From positions 1-64,000 of the forward strand of contig JAEEQB010000006.1 in the NCBI GenBank assembly GCA_016285075.1: a DNA stretch of 64,000 nucleotides, read 5' to 3'. A program made the position numbers and the translations under genes. Numbering within the stretch: the stretch's first letter is position 1; each line of letters opens with the position of its first letter. Positions 39,391 through 48,524 of this stretch are shown piece by piece. Below the pieces are notes generated by a model that did not search any database, was not told where the DNA came from, and saw only the letters and a program-made list of their open reading frames with translations. This stretch comes from Prevotella sp. (lineage in GTDB: Bacteria > Bacteroidota > Bacteroidia > Bacteroidales > Bacteroidaceae).

Positions 39391-40788
39391 CTACATGCCA
39401 GTGTAGGAAGAAGGAGTGATAGCACGCAGTTCTGCCTTGACGTCTTCAGAGACAGCCAGTGTGTCAATAAAGTCAGCGATGCGCTCCGGTGTCATCCGCT
39501 CATTGGTACGGGTCAGAGCCTTGAGGGTCTCATAGGGATTGGGGTAGCCTTCACGCCTCAGGATGGTCTGTATACCTTCAGCCACAACGGCCCAGGTATT
39601 GTCGAGGTCAGCTTGCAGTTTCTCTTCGTTAAGGATCAGCTTACGCAATCCCTTGAGTGTAGACTGGAAAGCAATGACAGCATGCCCCATAGGCACACCG
39701 ATGTTGCGAAGAACCGTACTGTCGGTAAGGTCGCGCTGCAGACGGCTGACAGGCAGTTTCTGTGCAAGAAAGGCGAGCACGGCATTGGCCATTCCGAGGT
39801 TTCCTTCGGAATTCTCATAGTCAATGGGGTTTACCTTGTGGGGCATGGCAGATGAGCCTACCTCGCCAGCCTTGATCTTCTGCTTGAAATAGTCCATGGA
39901 GATATACATCCAGAAGTCGCGGTCGAGGTCGATGACAATGGTGTTGATACGACGCATGGCATCAAAGATGGCAGCCAGCCAGTCATAGTTGGAAATCTGG
40001 GTGGTATACTGTTCACGCTCCAATCCCAGCTTCTCAGAGACGAAACGGTCGCCGAAGTCCCGCCAGTCGTACTGAGGATAAGCCACATGGTGAGCGTTGT
40101 AATTGCCCGTGGCTCCACCGAACTTTGCTGTGAGAGGTATTTCACGGAGCGAACGCAGCTGCTCCTCAAGCCGATAGACATAGACCATCACTTCCTTGCC
40201 GAGGCGGGTAGGTGATGCCGGCTGTCCATGGGTCTTGGCGAGCATCGGGATGTTGCGCCAGGCCTCTGCATAGTCGTTGAGCTGTTCGATCAGTTCCTCG
40301 AGAAGAGGGATGTAGACATCGTTGAGTGCCTCCTTCAGGGAAAGGGGTACTGAGGTGTTGTTGATATCCTGGGAAGTAAGTCCGAAGTGGATGAACTCCT
40401 TGAAAGAGGAGGCTGCGACAGAGTCGCAGCATACGGGAGAAGGAGCGGCAGAGCCACTGTCTGTAGTGGCAAGGGTATCAATGCGTTCCTTAATATAATA
40501 CTCAACGGCCTTGACATCGTGGTTGGTAATAGCCTCGATATCCTTCACGCGCTGTGCATCAGCGGGTGTAAAAGAACGGTAGATGTCGCGTAGGGGTTCA
40601 AACAGTGAGTGGTCGAAATCCTGAAGTTGTGGAAGAGGGAGTTCGCAAAGAGCAATGAAGTACTCTATTTCTACACGGATGCGGTAACGTATCAACGCAT
40701 ATTCGGAAAAGTAGTCTGCCAATGGCTCTGTCTTCCCTCTGTATCGGCCATCAATAGGCGAGATGGCTGTCAATAAACTCAAACTCAT
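39391..40788 (-). CDS. purB: Adenylosuccinate lyase with a repeat-derived insert
   Basis: A 465-residue fumarase/aspartase-superfamily enzyme acting twice in purine synthesis (SAICAR to AICAR, adenylosuccinate to AMP). Motifs: SPIDGRYRGK at the N-terminus, KEFIHFGLTSQDINNTSVPL near 130, MLAKTHGQPASPTRLGKE near 180 (catalytic His), and the signature SSAMPHKVNPIDYENSEGN near 310. Residues ~108-128 (TDSGSAAPSPVCCDSVAASS) are an insert relative to the family; its core is encoded by the dispersed palindrome at 40412-40430. It precedes the pseudouridine synthase gene by 62 bases and follows tRNA-Val. The insert lies in a surface loop before the active-site helix, so the enzyme is probably functional. 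Confidence 0.93.
   Translation of the reverse strand: MSLSLLTAISPIDGRYRGKTEPLADYFSEYALIRYRIRVEIEYFIALCELPLPQLQDFDHSLFEPLRDIYRSFTPADAQRVKDIEAITNHDVKAVEYYIKERIDTLATTDSGSAAPSPVCCDSVAASSFKEFIHFGLTSQDINNTSVPLSLKEALNDVYIPLLEELIEQLNDYAEAWRNIPMLAKTHGQPASPTRLGKEVMVYVYRLEEQLRSLREIPLTAKFGGATGNYNAHHVAYPQYDWRDFGDRFVSEKLGLEREQYTTQISNYDWLAAIFDAMRRINTIVIDLDRDFWMYISMDYFKQKIKAGEVGSSAMPHKVNPIDYENSEGNLGMANAVLAFLAQKLPVSRLQRDLTDSTVLRNIGVPMGHAVIAFQSTLKGLRKLILNEEKLQADLDNTWAVVAEGIQTILRREGYPNPYETLKALTRTNERMTPERIADFIDTLAVSEDVKAELRAITPSSYTGM
40412..40430. repeat. Dispersed palindrome, copy 2 (inside purB)
   Basis: GCTGCGACAGAGTCGCAGC followed by ATACGGGA; near-perfect palindrome, in frame in purB as VCCDSVAAS on the coding strand. 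Confidence 0.75.
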
Positions 40789-40838
40789 TTTCTAAATCTA
40801 AACTGACTGGTAATGGTTGCAACTCTCTTATACTTAAA

Positions 40839-40863
40839 TCCGCAACCTGCTTGGGGCTGCGGA
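40839..40863 (-). terminator. Hairpin downstream of tRNA-Val
   Basis: TCCGCA (40839-40844) pairs with TGCGGA (40858-40863), with further ACC/GGG pairing inside. It lies about 23 bases after the tRNA 3' end on the minus strand, a plausible terminator or processing signal. Confidence 0.5.
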
Positions 40864-40885
40864 CTAGAAATCTCTTTGTGTTTGT

Positions 40886-40959
40886 GGGCGCTGACGGATT
40901 CGAACCGCCGACCCTCTGCTTGTAAGGCAGATGCTCTAAACCAGCTGAGCTAAGCGCCC
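40886..40959 (-). tRNA. tRNA-Val (anticodon TAC)
   Basis: A 74-base cloverleaf on the minus strand. The acceptor GGGCGC/GCGCCC pairs, the D-arm reads GCTCAGCTGGTTTAGAGC, the anticodon stem-loop CTGCCTTACAAGCAG carries TAC (reads GUN valine codons), and the T-arm is GGCGGTTCGAATCCGTC. CCA is not encoded. Its own promoter lies at 40991-41022. Confidence 0.95.
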
Positions 40960-40990
40960 TTGCCTAAACAGTTTTTTCTGTAAGCGGGTG

Positions 40991-41022
40991 CAAAGGTACG
41001 CAGTTTTTTTGAAACCGCCAAA
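40991..41022 (-). promoter_or_regulatory. Promoter of tRNA-Val
   Basis: TACCTTTG (complement of 40991-40998) with TTTG (complement of 41019-41022) exactly 20 bases upstream; tRNA 5' end at 40959. Confidence 0.8.
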
Positions 41023-41135
41023 TTTTTCGGTAACTTTTTTTCATCCTATGCGAATATTCATAAAAGACTCTGCTTCTAACATGGCAAATGGTTGACGGAA
41101 TTCCTGACAAATCAGAAAGAGCCTTCTTATATTCT

Positions 41136-41211
41136 GAGTTAACTCGTTCGATGAATCGAGTTAACTCAAATCATCAACTGAGTTAACTCAAATCATCAAT
41201 CGAGTTAACTC
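41136..41211. repeat. Array D: GAGTTAACTC x4, period exactly 22
   Basis: The perfect 10-base palindrome GAGTTAACTC occurs at 41136, 41158, 41180 and 41202, always 22 bases apart. Spacers are similar (AAATCATCAAC/T). It lies in the 470-base gap between tRNA-Val and the ACT protein gene. Confidence 0.9.
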
Positions 41212-41252
41212 AAGTTTTTGGGGGGCTTTTATGCCATTGAGTTTTGCTTCGT

Positions 41253-41384
41253 AAAAAAAATTGACAAGTAACTGACAGGTGAATGCAGAGAGCTCGCGAC
41301 AAAGCTCTTCAAAACCCCTGTCCAAGTATCAATTCACCCTTAGCATGACCCTATAAAAGCGAGGATTTACAGGGTCATACTAAG
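41253..41384 (-). ncRNA. Candidate small RNA downstream of the ACT gene
   Basis: A leftward TACCTTTG element (complement of 41391-41398) would start an RNA near 41384. The RNA opens with a 20-base inverted repeat (41333-41352 with 41371-41390, one mismatch; the far end overlaps the start site). It then has a nested stem: CCTGTC 41317-41322 with GACAGG 41274-41279, and AGCTCT 41303-41308 with AGAGCT 41289-41294. It ends before a run of eight U (41253-41260). No protein frame is visible. The same structures could instead be the 3' end of the ACT mRNA; the -33 box is poor. Confidence 0.3.
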
Positions 41385-41432
41385 GGTGAACAAAGGTATA
41401 TCCAACAATCTGAGCTGTTAACAGCAGAAGAA

Positions 41433-41858
41433 TCAGAGTTGATAGAGATCGTTGGCAGCAAGCAGCTCAACCTTTTTCTCTGCCAGTGCTTTCTCACAAG
41501 CCTCCAGGTCAGAAGGACGGATGACCACGTGAGCCACGTTACCGTTAGCGAACGAATACATATACTCGATGAAGATACCACGCTCAGAGAGGTGACGCAG
41601 CACGATGGCAAGTGACCCACTGACATTGGGGCATACGAAGCCAATGACATCGGTGAGTTTCACAGCGAAATGAGCCTCCTTCAACACCTGATAGGCGCGA
41701 TCAGGGTCTGAAACAATACAGCGGAGAATGCCGAAGTCAGAATTGTCGGCAATACTCATGGCAGACAGGTTGATGCCGGCGGCACCAAGGACGTCGGTCA
41801 CCTCCGTGAGGCGGCCAGACTTGTTTTCCAGGAAAACGGATAGTTGTTTTGCTAGCAT
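41433..41858 (-). CDS. Tandem ACT-domain protein
   Basis: A 141-residue cytosolic protein made of two ACT domains (residues ~1-70, LSVFLENKSGRLTEVTDVLG; and ~72-140, VSGSLAIVLRHLSERGIFIE). ACT domains bind amino acids or similar ligands and regulate enzymes. It lies 84 bases downstream of a phenylacetate-CoA ligase gene, a pairing seen in many anaerobes that handle aryl-amino-acid breakdown products, so it may sense an aromatic or branched ligand and modulate the ligase. That role is inferred from context. Confidence 0.88.
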   Translation of the reverse strand: MLAKQLSVFLENKSGRLTEVTDVLGAAGINLSAMSIADNSDFGILRCIVSDPDRAYQVLKEAHFAVKLTDVIGFVCPNVSGSLAIVLRHLSERGIFIEYMYSFANGNVAHVVIRPSDLEACEKALAEKKVELLAANDLYQL

Positions 41859-41875
41859 ATTGATCAGGTTTTGGG

Positions 41876-41894
41876 GCTGCGACTGAGTCGCAGC
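41876..41894. repeat. Dispersed palindrome, copy 3 (paaK-ACT gap)
   Basis: GCTGCGACTGAGTCGCAGC, perfect around one central base, followed by ATACTATA; 18 bases upstream of the ACT start codon. Confidence 0.75.
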
Positions 41895-41942
41895 ATACTA
41901 TACATACTATTTATAATTCAGGGTTTACAATATATATACTCA

Positions 41943-43241
41943 TTATAACTTACGGTTATCGATGACACGACGGGCTTTACCCTCGGAACGCTCGATGCCC
42001 TTCGGCTCTACAAGACGGATCTTGAAGCCTAGACCGATGACAGAACGCAGCTCACCTTCAAGCTTCTTCTGAAGACCGACCATAGTAGACATATCATCGG
42101 TGAAGTATTCTTCCTTGACTTCAACCTTGAGTTCGGACGTATCGGTATTGTTGACGCGGTCGACGATGAGCAGGAAGTGGGGTTCGAACTCCTTCTGCTT
42201 GAGAATGACATCCTCGATCTGCGACGGGAACACATTGACACCCCGGATGATGAGCATATCGTCGCAACGGCCGAGGATACGGTCCATTCTGACGAGCGTT
42301 CGTCCACAGGCACACTTGTCATAGTGGAGGGCGGTGAGATCGTGGGTACGGTAGCGGAGCAGAGGCATACCCTCCTTGGTGAGGTGGGTAAAAGTGAGTT
42401 CACCAAAAGTGCCTTCAGGAAGCGGCTCACCTGTTTCGGGATTAAGGATCTCGGGATAGAAATAGTCCTCGTTAAGATGGGTACCGTTCTGGCACTCACA
42501 CTCGTAGCCTACACCCGGACCAGCAATCTCAGAGAGCCCGTAGATGTCGTATGCCTTGATGCCCAACGACTCTTCGAGTTTCACACGCATCTTCTCCGTC
42601 CAAGGCTCTGCACCGAAGGCACCGATCTTCAAACGGAACTCATCCCGCGGCCAAGGACACTCACCGAGAGCCTCGCCAAGGAACATTGCGTAGGAAGGTG
42701 TACAGCACAGCACAGAAGCGCCGAAATCGTGCATGAGTGTGATCTGCTTCTGGGTGTTACCTGAAGACATGGGGATGACTGAGGCACCAATGTTCGTGGC
42801 ACCGTCATGAGCACCGAGACCACCGGTAAAAAGGCCATAGCCATAGGATATCTGGAAGATGTCGTCCTTTGTGGCACCATAAGCGGTGAAGGCCCTGGAG
42901 ATAGCCTCCGTCCACATGGCGATGTCCTTCCTTGTGTGGAGGACAACAACGGGCTTGCCAGTGGTGCCCGAGGAGGCGTGGATGCGTACGATCTGCGACA
43001 TAGGCACTGCAGCAAGGCCAAAAGGATAGTTATCACGGAGGTCGAGCTTATTGGTAAAGGGGAGCTTCACGATGTCGTCGATACTTTTGATATCGCCAGG
43101 CTCAAGCCCCATCTCCTGAAACTTCGCACGATAGAAAGGGGTGTTGTGATAAACATACTCTGCCATCTTGACGAGACGGCGACTTTGGATCTCGCGAAGC
43201 TGTTCGCGGTCCATGCATTCAATACTTTGGTTCCAAATCAT
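41943..43241 (-). CDS. paaK: Phenylacetate-CoA ligase
   Basis: A 432-residue AMP-forming ligase that activates phenylacetate or related aryl acetates. Motifs: the phosphate-binding ASSGTTGKPVVVLHTRKD near residues 90-107, YGLSEIAGPGVGYEC near 235, a RTHDLTAL segment near 305, and GRCDDMLIIRGVNVFPSQIE near 330 with the C-terminal domain hinge. The usual length is ~430. The start at 43241 (MIWNQSIECMDREQL) is preferred because the longer frame would begin upstream of its promoter at 43277-43284. It is followed by the ACT protein gene. Indolepyruvate oxidoreductase genes, often nearby in other species, are not in the window. Confidence 0.9.
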   Translation of the reverse strand: MIWNQSIECMDREQLREIQSRRLVKMAEYVYHNTPFYRAKFQEMGLEPGDIKSIDDIVKLPFTNKLDLRDNYPFGLAAVPMSQIVRIHASSGTTGKPVVVLHTRKDIAMWTEAISRAFTAYGATKDDIFQISYGYGLFTGGLGAHDGATNIGASVIPMSSGNTQKQITLMHDFGASVLCCTPSYAMFLGEALGECPWPRDEFRLKIGAFGAEPWTEKMRVKLEESLGIKAYDIYGLSEIAGPGVGYECECQNGTHLNEDYFYPEILNPETGEPLPEGTFGELTFTHLTKEGMPLLRYRTHDLTALHYDKCACGRTLVRMDRILGRCDDMLIIRGVNVFPSQIEDVILKQKEFEPHFLLIVDRVNNTDTSELKVEVKEEYFTDDMSTMVGLQKKLEGELRSVIGLGFKIRLVEPKGIERSEGKARRVIDNRKL

Positions 43242-43276
43242 AAGTTTTTTTGTTGTTGGTTTAAGTAAATGCGGCA

Positions 43277-43308
43277 CAAAGGTAGGCATTTTTTCCGATA
43301 CCTCCAAG
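43277..43308 (-). promoter_or_regulatory. Promoter of paaK
   Basis: TACCTTTG (complement of 43277-43284) with CTTG (complement of 43305-43308) 20 bases upstream; start codon at 43241. Confidence 0.7.
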
Positions 43309-43313
43309 AAAAA

Positions 43314-45176
43314 TCAAGAAAAAAGCTTGTCAATCATGTCCTGCGAGAGGATGGAAAGGATAAGATGGCCATCAGGCGTGTGATTGACATCGGTACAGGT
43401 GAAGAGTTGGTTCACCAGCGCTTCCATCTCGTCGTTGGAAAGGACCTGACCATAAGGAATAGCTGCAGAAGAGGCAAGACTCAGTGCCAGGATATGGTGT
43501 AGCGGGGAAGAGGGGAAAGCAGGAGAGAGGGCGGAAACGTCGGCTCCATCGCTATCCACTGCATCAGCTACCATTTGTCGAAGCAAGGCAATGGGATCAA
43601 TGCCTTCTGCATCAGTCGGCACTCCATTCACCGCATAAGAACCACCACCTAAGTCGCTCAGATCGAACCCCATAGTTATGAGATGAGGAAGGATGCGGGA
43701 CATGACGACAGTATCAGAAGGCGAGAACTGTATGACATCAGGGAAAAGAAGTTTCTGGGTGGTAGAAGTGTGTGTATTGAGCTGGGCAAGATAACGCTCG
43801 TAAAGAATACGGATGTCAGCACGGTGCTGGTCGATGAGCATCAGTCCTGACTTCACAGCCGTCATGATATACCGCCCTTTAAATTGGTAGTGCAACGGAG
43901 ACTTCTCCTCTGAAAAAGAGGCTGAGTCAGAGGAAGGACCTACTTCTCCCACATCGGAAAAAAGATTCGGCGCGGCTGACGTTGAAGGAATGTCACCTTG
44001 CTTGTCATCAAGCCCTGAGTAAAGGGCTTCCCAGCCAGCAGTTTTCGAAGAATTATTCTTATGGAAAGGGTTATAGGATGGATTATACTGCACTCGGGGA
44101 GTCATAAAAGAGGCTGAAGAGGCCGACGGATCAAAGACAGGAATATCAGGGCGTCCCTCAGTATCAAAATTGATGGACGGAATCTCTGAGAACTGTCCGA
44201 TAGCATCACGCACGGCAGCAGAAAGGATCTGCCAGATAGCTTGTTCATTCTCAAACTTTATCTCGGTCTTCGTAGGATGAATGTTCACATCGATGTCTGC
44301 AGGATCCACCTCGAAATAAACCAGATAGGGAGGCTGTTCTCCTTCAGGCACAAGACGGTCGAAAGCAGAAAGAAGTGCTTTATGGAAATAAGGATGACGC
44401 ATAAAACGGCCATTGACGAAGAAATACTGTTGTGCCACTTTCTTCCGCGCAGCCTCCGGCTTACCCACAAAGCCGCTGACACGACACAAAGCTGTGTCAA
44501 CCTGAAGCGGAAGAAGTTCTGATGAAAACTTATGGCCGAAAACGTCAGCGACACGCTGGTGCAGAGAAGCCGGACGCAGATTGAGAAGTTCTGCCCCGTT
44601 ATGGTGAAGGGAGAAATGAATGTCAGGATAAACGAGGACAATGCGCTCGAAGGTTGTGAGGATGTTATTAAGTTCTGTCGTATTGGATTTGAGGAACTTA
44701 CGACGAGCAGGTACATTATAGAAAAGGTTCTCCACGCGGAAGTTACAACCCACGGGACAAGAGGTCGGCTCCTGCGACACCACACGCGACGCAGCAAGAC
44801 GAAGGCGTGTACCCAGTTCTTCGGATGCTGTACGGGTGAGAAGTTCTACCTGTGAAACAGCGGCAATGGAGGGTAAGGCTTCGCCACGGAACCCCATGGT
44901 ATGAAGGGCAAAGAGATCATCGGCCTGGCGGATTTTTGAGGTGGCATGACGCTCAAACGCCAATCGGGCATCGGTCTCGGACATACCTCCTCCATCATCT
45001 ATCACCTGAATACAAGTCCGTCCAGCATCAGTAATCAGAACACTGATGCGGCGGGCACCAGCATCTACGGCATTCTCGACCAGTTCCTTCACGACGGAGG
45101 CAGGACGTTGAATAACCTCACCAGCAGCTATCTGGTTAGCTACGGAATCTGGGAGAAGCTGAATGATGTCGGACAT
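43314..45176 (-). CDS. mutL: DNA mismatch repair protein MutL
   Basis: A 620-residue MutL. The GHKL ATPase domain has [20 protein letters not shown] (motif I), [20 protein letters not shown] (motif II) and [13 protein letters not shown] (motif III), residues ~15-110. A Ser/Pro-rich linker (~340-420) leads to the C-terminal dimerisation domain ([20 protein letters not shown] near 440). The endonuclease motif DQHAxxExxxYE of many MutL proteins reads [12 protein letters not shown] here, so nuclease activity is uncertain. It is the last gene of the block OstA-like, SurA-like, PPIase, guaB, starting 12 bases after OstA-like. Confidence 0.93.
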   Translation of the reverse strand: MSDIIQLLPDSVANQIAAGEVIQRPASVVKELVENAVDAGARRISVLITDAGRTCIQVIDDGGGMSETDARLAFERHATSKIRQADDLFALHTMGFRGEALPSIAAVSQVELLTRTASEELGTRLRLAASRVVSQEPTSCPVGCNFRVENLFYNVPARRKFLKSNTTELNNILTTFERIVLVYPDIHFSLHHNGAELLNLRPASLHQRVADVFGHKFSSELLPLQVDTALCRVSGFVGKPEAARKKVAQQYFFVNGRFMRHPYFHKALLSAFDRLVPEGEQPPYLVYFEVDPADIDVNIHPTKTEIKFENEQAIWQILSAAVRDAIGQFSEIPSINFDTEGRPDIPVFDPSASSASFMTPRVQYNPSYNPFHKNNSSKTAGWEALYSGLDDKQGDIPSTSAAPNLFSDVGEVGPSSDSASFSEEKSPLHYQFKGRYIMTAVKSGLMLIDQHRADIRILYERYLAQLNTHTSTTQKLLFPDVIQFSPSDTVVMSRILPHLITMGFDLSDLGGGSYAVNGVPTDAEGIDPIALLRQMVADAVDSDGADVSALSPAFPSSPLHHILALSLASSAAIPYGQVLSNDEMEALVNQLFTCTDVNHTPDGHLILSILSQDMIDKLFS

Positions 45177-45188
45177 GAAATGATAGTA

Positions 45189-47024
45189 TTATTGGACTTG
45201 AGATTCCGGAACAGCATCGGGATCAGCAGTAGAAACATCCTCAGGATTGGCCGGGGGTTCAGCAGCTGAAGTATCGTCTTGAGCGACAGGGATTTCTGAA
45301 GCAGAGTTATCGTCAACTGTTTCAGTTGAAGGTTCAACAGTAGGAGCAACGTCAACAGGAACGGAGAGTTGCTGAATGGGAGCATCCCGTCGACGCGAAG
45401 GTTTCAGGACTGCTGCAGAAGACTTTGGACGCCAGTTGAAAATGTCATCTTTATCCACAGGGCGGATGTAGTCAAACCAAGCATAGCCTTCAAGATGTTT
45501 TTTGGATGGGGGGATCTGAGAAAGGGGATAGATTGTTCCCTCAGCCGCAGGCATCCATATCTTCGTCATCTTACGGTTCTCCATATACATACGCAACTCA
45601 GTGGTTTCTGTATAATTGAGACCTATCAATGAAGAATCGGCACTATCCTCAGGATAATATATGATACGTACATTATCTATGGCCTGAGTCTCACGAATCT
45701 CACCATTTTCAAAGAAAGCGAACATCTCTTTGGAAGACACCTGGTTCTGATAGGTTGTATCACGCAACTGCTCTATGGTAAACGCCTGATTAATAATATG
45801 TGCCCGATTGATTGTCGAGTCATTCATAAACACCTGTATCTCCTCGCCTACTAACTGCTGGTTCATATTCCAGACTATCGGGTCGCGATACATCGTCATA
45901 CACGAGTCAAGCTGGTTATAAACCAAAGAGTCGCAAACAGCCTGAACATCGACCCTATAGGCACGCACCTTATTATAAGCATGCACCTTACGATAGACAG
46001 AATCCGTATTGATATTGAAGGTAAAAATTTTGAACGTATCAGCATGCATATACAGAGTATCGCGCTGAGAGTAGTCGATAGAAACAGCGCTGTCGGTACA
46101 CATGGCATATCCAGTCTCTTCGCTATATTCTCCGTAATCGCAAAGAAGTCGGTTTTTGTTGATGGAATCGGTAAAAATTACATTTCTGAACGCTTTACTA
46201 AGCTCGTTTTTACCCCCATAATATACGCTGTCGCCAATCATGGTTTTACCCTCATTACGCAGTACTGAACGGTCCATCAGACGGGCTTTCTCGGTCTTCG
46301 TATCATAATAGCCTCTTTCGGAATAAATATGACTTTTTCCAGAAGTAATATCCGTTGGCCCGACAATGTGAGCCATCGAAAGCCGTGTATCATAATAAAG
46401 CGTATCAGAGGTAAGGTAATAATCATCACCACGCATCTTGACATCATAGTTGAAGACTGCCAATTTGGTCTTGGTATTATACTCCCCCCAGTCAGAAGTC
46501 AGTGTAGTCCCCTGATCAACGAGTTTACCTCCCTCAAAGAAATAAGCATTATCGTAAAGGCGATCGAAATTAAGCGAGTCAGTATAGAGCGTGGTCTGAC
46601 GGTTCTTCAAGACAACATTACGCCGGGCCTGTGCCATCTGGTCATCTCCGTCATAGTAAGCATAATCCGAGACAAGAGACAAGGTATCGCCTTGATACAT
46701 ACGAACATGGCCGAAAGCCTCAAAGGAATTGCTGGCCTCATAATAATGGGCACTGTCACAAAAGAGTTTAGCACCTTGATGAGAAAACTCCACTTTACCA
46801 TTGAGGATCTGCGCATTGGGATTGACGTACTGATCATAATGCAACACGTCAGCATGAACGAGGTAGATTCGTTTATCCTTTGGAGCACGAGACTTTGCTG
46901 AAGTGCGACGAGGGCGCTGCTTACGGTTAGCTGCATCGACAAGAGGGCTGGCACAAAATGCCAGCATACAAAACATCAGGGCATAGACAGCGTATTTCAA
47001 CTTATGCAAGATATATCTGGTCAA
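45189..47024 (-). CDS. OstA/LptA-like envelope protein
   Basis: A 611-residue exported protein with an N-terminal hydrophobic signal (residues ~10-31) and a basic stretch (RKQRPRRTSAKSRAPKDKR). The body consists of repeated beta-strand units with alternating YY/D patterns (LFCDSAHYYEASNSFEAFGH, LTSDTLYYDTRLSMAHIVG), as in OstA-like N-terminal domains of the LPS transport proteins LptA/LptD. The C-terminal ~70 residues are Pro/Glu/Ala-rich. It probably assists LPS transport across the periplasm or related envelope assembly. Its start abuts the stop of the SurA-like gene without gap, and mutL begins 12 bases after its stop. Confidence 0.82.
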   Translation of the reverse strand: MTRYILHKLKYAVYALMFCMLAFCASPLVDAANRKQRPRRTSAKSRAPKDKRIYLVHADVLHYDQYVNPNAQILNGKVEFSHQGAKLFCDSAHYYEASNSFEAFGHVRMYQGDTLSLVSDYAYYDGDDQMAQARRNVVLKNRQTTLYTDSLNFDRLYDNAYFFEGGKLVDQGTTLTSDWGEYNTKTKLAVFNYDVKMRGDDYYLTSDTLYYDTRLSMAHIVGPTDITSGKSHIYSERGYYDTKTEKARLMDRSVLRNEGKTMIGDSVYYGGKNELSKAFRNVIFTDSINKNRLLCDYGEYSEETGYAMCTDSAVSIDYSQRDTLYMHADTFKIFTFNINTDSVYRKVHAYNKVRAYRVDVQAVCDSLVYNQLDSCMTMYRDPIVWNMNQQLVGEEIQVFMNDSTINRAHIINQAFTIEQLRDTTYQNQVSSKEMFAFFENGEIRETQAIDNVRIIYYPEDSADSSLIGLNYTETTELRMYMENRKMTKIWMPAAEGTIYPLSQIPPSKKHLEGYAWFDYIRPVDKDDIFNWRPKSSAAVLKPSRRRDAPIQQLSVPVDVAPTVEPSTETVDDNSASEIPVAQDDTSAAEPPANPEDVSTADPDAVPESQVQ

Positions 47025-48521
47025 TTAGCGAATCCATCCATCATACTCATATTGACAGGAACGATAGTCAGGATTGATACGGACGTAAGTGGCCTTGATC
47101 TTATTGACAACCCACTGATGAATATAATCCTCACGCCGCTTGTCTAACACGAGATCCTTCAGAACCTGGAAATCCTCAGTGACAGTGGCACGATGACCAT
47201 CGACACGGCTTTTCAGAAGAACAATGGCACAAACGGTCTTTCCGCTCTCATTGATCATCTGGAAAGGAGCTGACACCTGGCCTACGGAAAGAGTGTCAAC
47301 CATGCGTGCCACCTCGGGAGGCAGTTCCTGCAAGCGGAACTTCGTGGTATTCTTACCCAGCTGCATGTTAACGTTAGCCATTATGCCATGGTTGGATCGG
47401 GTTTTCTTGTCATCCGAGAAGACAGCCACCGCATCCTCAAAGGTGAAATGATCAGGAATGGTGATGAGCTGCTTGCGAATCATCTCCGGTACCTGGTCAG
47501 CCCGGATGGCCGCAGCTACCGAATCCAGCCTCTCCATAGCCACCATGATGGCAGAGTCGCTAACCTCAGGTTTGAGGAGGATATGACGTGCGTTGACCTT
47601 GTCGCCTCGTTTATCAATCAGCTGGATGATGTGGAAGCCATACTCAGACTCCACAATTTTCGAGACCTTCTTCGGATCGGTGAGATTAAAGGCAACATTG
47701 GCAAACTCAGGAACCCATCCGGCGCGTCCAGTATAGCCCAGTTCTCCACCATTGCGGGCTGAACCGTCCTGAGAATAGAGACGAGCCAGCGTGGCAAACG
47801 AAGTCTCGCCACGATTGATGCGGTCAGTGAACTCACGGAGGCGATCTTTTACACGGTTAATCTCCTCATCGCTGATACGCGGTGTCAGGGTAATGATCTG
47901 CACCTCATATTCCGTAGGCACAAAGGGAATACTGTCTTCAGGAAGCTCAGCGAAATAGCGGCGCACCTCAGCAGGCGTAACCTTAATGTCCTGCACCAGT
48001 TTCTGCTGCATTTTCTGGACGAGCATGCGGTCCCGCATATCATCGTGCAACTCAGCCCGCAACTGAGTGATAGACTCCTTTTTATATTCCTCTAGCTTCT
48101 CACGGGAGCCGATCATATCCACCCAACGGTTGATCTGATCTTCCACGCCCGCAGCGATATCCGCCTCTGTCACATCTTTGTCAACACTATCGATGACAGC
48201 CTGATGAAGAAAGAGTTTCTGTACTGCTATCTGTTCAGGGATGGCGCAATCAGGATCACCTTTAAAACGGATTCCGTCAGAAGCAGCCTGCATACGCATC
48301 TGCTCCACATCAGACTTGAGAATCGGTTCATCGCCTATGACCCAGATGACTTCGTCAACAATGGATGCCTTGGGGATGAGCACATCTGCTGCCGAATCAG
48401 AGGGGATGGCAACATCCCCCACATGACTCAGCCCCTCAGACATTCTGCTATGCAAAGAACCTGCGAGGACCGTAGCTACGGTCAAAGAAAGCAGGAACAG
48501 ACTAAAATACTTTCGTATCAT
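47025..48521 (-). CDS. SurA-like periplasmic peptidyl-prolyl isomerase
   Basis: A 498-residue exported chaperone/PPIase. A signal peptide (residues ~1-21) is followed by a SurA N-terminal helical domain (VDEVIWVIGDEPILKSDVEQ near 50) and two parvulin domains. The first contains FATLARLYSQDGSARNGGEL and ESEYGFHIIQLIDKRGD (residues ~200-310); the second begins at NARHILLKPEVSD. It is expected to help fold outer-membrane proteins. It sits between another parvulin gene (3-base gap) and the OstA-like gene (no gap), a clear envelope-biogenesis operon. Confidence 0.87.
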   Translation of the reverse strand: MIRKYFSLFLLSLTVATVLAGSLHSRMSEGLSHVGDVAIPSDSAADVLIPKASIVDEVIWVIGDEPILKSDVEQMRMQAASDGIRFKGDPDCAIPEQIAVQKLFLHQAVIDSVDKDVTEADIAAGVEDQINRWVDMIGSREKLEEYKKESITQLRAELHDDMRDRMLVQKMQQKLVQDIKVTPAEVRRYFAELPEDSIPFVPTEYEVQIITLTPRISDEEINRVKDRLREFTDRINRGETSFATLARLYSQDGSARNGGELGYTGRAGWVPEFANVAFNLTDPKKVSKIVESEYGFHIIQLIDKRGDKVNARHILLKPEVSDSAIMVAMERLDSVAAAIRADQVPEMIRKQLITIPDHFTFEDAVAVFSDDKKTRSNHGIMANVNMQLGKNTTKFRLQELPPEVARMVDTLSVGQVSAPFQMINESGKTVCAIVLLKSRVDGHRATVTEDFQVLKDLVLDKRREDYIHQWVVNKIKATYVRINPDYRSCQYEYDGWIR

Positions 48522-48524
48522 GAG

